Below, piece after piece: positions 60,947 to 64,000 of a stretch of 64,000 nt of DNA. This DNA comes from Brachyhypopomus gauderio (Eukaryota > Chordata > Actinopteri > Gymnotiformes > Hypopomidae): the NCBI RefSeq assembly GCF_052324685.1, contig NC_135222.1, positions 8,500,873-8,564,872 of the forward strand, written 5' to 3'. The position numbers and the translations under genes were made by a program. How positions within the stretch are numbered: the stretch's first letter is position 1; each line of letters begins with the position of its first letter. The notes under the pieces are model-generated. The model saw only the letters and a list, made by a program, of their open reading frames with translations, was not told the origin of the DNA and did no database searches.

Positions 60947-61545
60947 CTCCATCCTCTCGTCGAATCTCCATCTCTGTGATTGGTCATTCGCCTGCCTGCT
61001 GCTTCGGTGACGTCACTGCAGGAGAGAACTGACTGGAGACGAGACGTTTAGACTGAAACTAGAGACTTCGAGGCTACTGAGAGCATCGCACGCACGGAGG
61101 ACCACAATGGATGCGTGCTCAAGCCCTGCAGAGAACGGATTGCAGCATGAAATATAGATAATCCTATACTTAAGTTTGGTTAGATAAAGTAAACTGCACT
61201 ATACCCTTGGCCGAATTCTGTAGCCAGATTTCGAGGGAAGAATTCCCCATCTTGGAAATAAACTGCCTGTTTCATTCACTGGATCTTTAAAGAGGCAGCA
61301 TCCGAAGCATGAATAGCTACGGACTTTGAGAGGAAAATGCCCACTGGCCGGTCGTATTGACGATGACTATTTTTAAATTTTATTTATTTTTGGCAGTGAA
61401 TATTTGTGCGCACGCTGTTATCACAGTTGAGCAGCGTAATCTTCATCGCCAGACACACCGGAACCTGTAAATGTGCCCAACACGAGTGTTTTAACACCGC
61501 GCGTTCTGAGCATCTCCAAGAGAGACACGCACGTCATTCTGAAAA
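60944..61545 (+). promoter_or_regulatory. Candidate promoter and first exon of the mir-9 host transcript
   Basis: Just after a GA tract come an inverted CCAAT box (GATTGGTC, 60978-60985) and a perfect CRE (TGACGTCA, 61008-61015). Then comes about 500 bases of CpG-containing sequence without a long ORF, ending at a consensus donor (GAAAA|GTAAGT, 61545/61546). This lies 1.9 kb upstream of the mir-9 hairpin on the same strand. The simplest reading is a non-coding first exon of pri-mir-9. The start site near 61030-61080 is a guess from motif spacing. Confidence 0.5.
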
Positions 61546-63367
61546 GTAAGTTTTTTTTCTTTTTCTCTATTCATTTTCACGTATTTCTAGATTTTAAATC
61601 TGATTGCTCTGTGGATAATAATCACGTGATAATTTTGGGGTATCTTTCGTTTGGTCAGTAAGTAGCCTGTGACTCAAAGTTACGCATGTAAGGCTTTTGC
61701 TTATCGTGTTCCCTAACGTAACAAACGAGGTCACGCTAAGTGGTCTCGAGTATTTCCCTCGCGCATTCTCTTATTCCACACTAACTTAGAAAATCAAACG
61801 TAGTGATCGGCATGCCTTTATATTAAATGTAGTTTAATTGTAACAAAGATGTGATAGAGTGTAATCAAAGCTAACGGGCTATTATAAATCTGTGCGACCA
61901 ACCTTTCACGAGGATGCGGAAACCTACTGATAAGTTCAGAGCACGACCAGGCAGGCCTCAACAGAATGCATTACAGACATATGGTCCTATAAGAAGTGAC
62001 ATAATCCTGAATTTATACAAAGATTTCTACATCCTGGTGTTCATAATATAACAGGATGTATTATGGAATGCGCATTTTGTGGTTGTTTAATAGACTACAT
62101 TGCTTTTTTTTCTCATATAAAAGACGAGGTCATTGTTGCTTGCCCATAGATTATTAATTGCCCCAGTGTGTAAATTCGTTATGTCCATGCACTACTGCAT
62201 TAACAAAATGAGACTACGTGTCCTCTAATTATTGCAATTTACCTACCACTGCTGGCTGCAAATACTCTGTGTATTGACTTGCATTATAAGTTTCATTTTT
62301 TAGATGTAGCACAACAGGTAAACAAAGTAGTCACAAAGAAATTAAACCACATGACGTCACGCGCTCAGCGCGCTCCAAAGATTCGTGGGATGATTAGGGG
62401 GTTGGTTCAAATAGTCAATTTACAGGCTCGAGGTGAAAAATAGACCCGCCCAAGTTAGTTGCATCAGTGTTTTTTCAATACATTTTAAACTCACCCTTCA
62501 CAATTAAATATCTAATATAAATGGGCTATAGATAATAAGAGCAATGTAAATTTACAAAAAGACCCGCAATGTTTGGAAAAACAAGCAAACTAAAATGTTA
62601 GAATTTATAGATAAAATCACATGTCGGCTATTCGTCTTAGCTGGTGATAAACTTTTTTTTAACAGTGACCAGGATCCCTTACGGAATATGTTGTAACTGC
62701 CTAATTATTACTTCAGTGTTAGAAAGTCTGATTAACCATGTGGAAATAAGTGAGCTGAGTAAGAAGTTGGTTGAAAGGACAGCGTTTTGTTGTTAACCTT
62801 AAGAAGTATTCTCTTCAGAAGTATTTTCTTTTATCTGTTCGACTGTGATTTTTGGGTCCTTTAAAAATGATCGTGAGTTTCATTTCAGTTTATGGAAATA
62901 AACAGTAACAGAAGCTGTGACACAATGAATTGATGACCAAAGGTGGCCTAAAGGCGCAATGCCCGGAGCCCAACAGCACTGATGAAATGGCCTATCTTAG
63001 TAATAATATCGTTGTGGTTGTTATTAGACGACCGGGGCAATTCATGTATAAATGGGCAAAATAAATGACAACCCCGGGGTCCAAAGCAGGTCTTAACCGA
63101 AGAAGACACTGACGGGACATTCTTCATTCGCTTTCAATGCGAATTTTGCAGTTCCAGGCTTGGACATGTGGGTTAGCCTGATGTAGGCGCGCGCGTGATG
63201 TTGAATGAAATAGGAGTGATACATCTAATATGCACGTACGGATGCATCAATGGAAGATTTTCACAACTCAACGCATGCATAACTAAACAGGGGTTTGGGG
63301 ATGCATTTAAACAAACTACAATTATGGGATTTTCCTTACATGTTTTAACATTGTCTTTGTTCATCAG
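61546..63367. other. Putative first intron of the mir-9 host transcript
   Basis: No coding signal. A second perfect CRE (TGACGTCA, 62352-62359) adjoins a GCGCTCAGCGCGC imperfect palindrome, within a balanced patch (62340-62460) that may be an enhancer or alternative promoter. Confidence 0.4.
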
Positions 63368-63560
63368 GTCTACTTTATGAGATGCTCCACGTTACATACC
63401 AGGAGAAAGGGGTCGGTTGCTATCTTTGGTTATCTAGCTGTATGAGTGTTTGTCTGCCGTCATAAAGCTAGATAACCGAAAGTAGAAATGGTCTCCTATT
63501 CTGCGCTAGTTACATTCAAACATATATTCAAAGATCACCTGGTCGGGGATCAACCTTCAG
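63368..63560 (+). ncRNA. Putative exon of the mir-9 host transcript, containing the hairpin
   Basis: A pyrimidine-rich acceptor (TTTGTTCATCAG|GTC) at 63367/63368 and a strong donor (CCTTCAG|GTAAGC) at 63560/63561 bracket the mir-9 hairpin. They define a 193-base exon with no useful ORF. This structure is predicted from splice signals only. Confidence 0.4.
63401..63497 (+). ncRNA. mir9: microRNA mir-9 precursor
   Basis: The 23-base miR-9-5p lies at 63423-63445 (seed CTTTGGT) and miR-9-3p at 63462-63483 (starts ATAAAGCTAGATAACC); both mature sequences are the vertebrate canonical ones. They fold on each other around a 16-base loop, and the stem extends to AGGAGA/TCTCCT at the base. miR-9 promotes neural progenitor differentiation and targets Hes, Tlx/Nr2e1, REST-complex and other neural genes. 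With kif7, tRNA-Arg(TCG) and the mrpl46/mrps11 pair nearby, it is likely the orthologue of human mir-9-3. Confidence 0.97.
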
Positions 63561-64000
63561 GTAAGCAGAGTTGTGTATCCACGTCTTAGTCATTCTACAC
63601 TTATGAAGCTTCATTTGTTTTATATGAGACTTTTAGTTGTAGCTATGGGCAATAATATACACAATTAAAATATGATTTATTCTGTTCTTGGCGTCTCTAG
63701 ACATTAAGGCCTACTCTGTAGATTTGAAGGTATGGGCATAAGTATGTCTATAATTCTAATTTAGTATAGACTGATTACCTATGGTCAACTTTAACGCATT
63801 ATCAATATTGAAACCTTCGACCTAAAATGTACTTTTTGTTTCATAGTTTTGTAATGTACGTGTTAGTTTAATATTTATACATGATAAACGGATGCCTTAG
63901 GTTCAGAAAACTCTTCAGTTGGCTATTGACTTTTTTCTTGTACTTTTTAACATGGACTGATTTATATATCCATTATCCTGAAACCATAGGAAGGCAATTA
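63561..64000. other. Downstream of the mir-9 exon; nothing recognised
   Basis: AT-rich sequence to the window end, presumably intron of the host transcript. Confidence 0.4.

Overview
The window is vertebrate nuclear DNA, almost certainly from a teleost fish. Its genes have many short exons with GT-AG introns. All the encoded proteins are closest to vertebrate families. It also carries long dinucleotide repeats and decayed fish-type SINE and LINE fragments. I could not fix the species. The loci present (mrpl46, mrps11, mir-7, kif7, tRNA-Arg(TCG), mir-9) all belong to the block that lies on human 15q25-q26, so this is a compact form of that conserved neighbourhood.

Layout: 1-17449 has no recognisable gene and holds repeats plus a few promoter-like or enhancer-like patches. 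17450-19784 (minus) is mrpl46 in four exons. 20122-27363 (plus) is mrps11 in six exons. The two genes are head to head and share a promoter of about 340 bp. 27364-39077 is non-coding, with a CpG-richer patch at 33.2-33.6 kb and two minisatellite or RFX-motif regions. 39078-39165 is a mir-7 hairpin. 40560-54451 is kif7: a non-coding first exon and 18 coding exons encoding 1353 residues, reconstructed exon by exon with consistent reading phases. 55795-55867 is a tRNA-Arg with anticodon TCG. 56139-56361 is a tRNA-derived SINE. 60.9-63.56 kb looks like the promoter, first exon and a downstream exon of a mir-9 host transcript, with the mir-9 hairpin at 63401-63497 inside the downstream exon.

Functionally there are three groups. 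Two mitochondrial ribosomal proteins (mL46 and uS11m) are probably co-expressed from one bidirectional promoter. kif7 encodes the ciliary kinesin-4 family regulator of Hedgehog/Gli signalling. Two deeply conserved neural microRNAs lie on either side of kif7. CTCF-like motifs flank the ribosomal pair in a divergent arrangement, as expected if the pair sits at a domain boundary. No new protein system was found. The points most worth checking are the miRNA host-transcript structures, the boundary motifs, the repeat-embedded splice sites of kif7 and its upstream ORFs.
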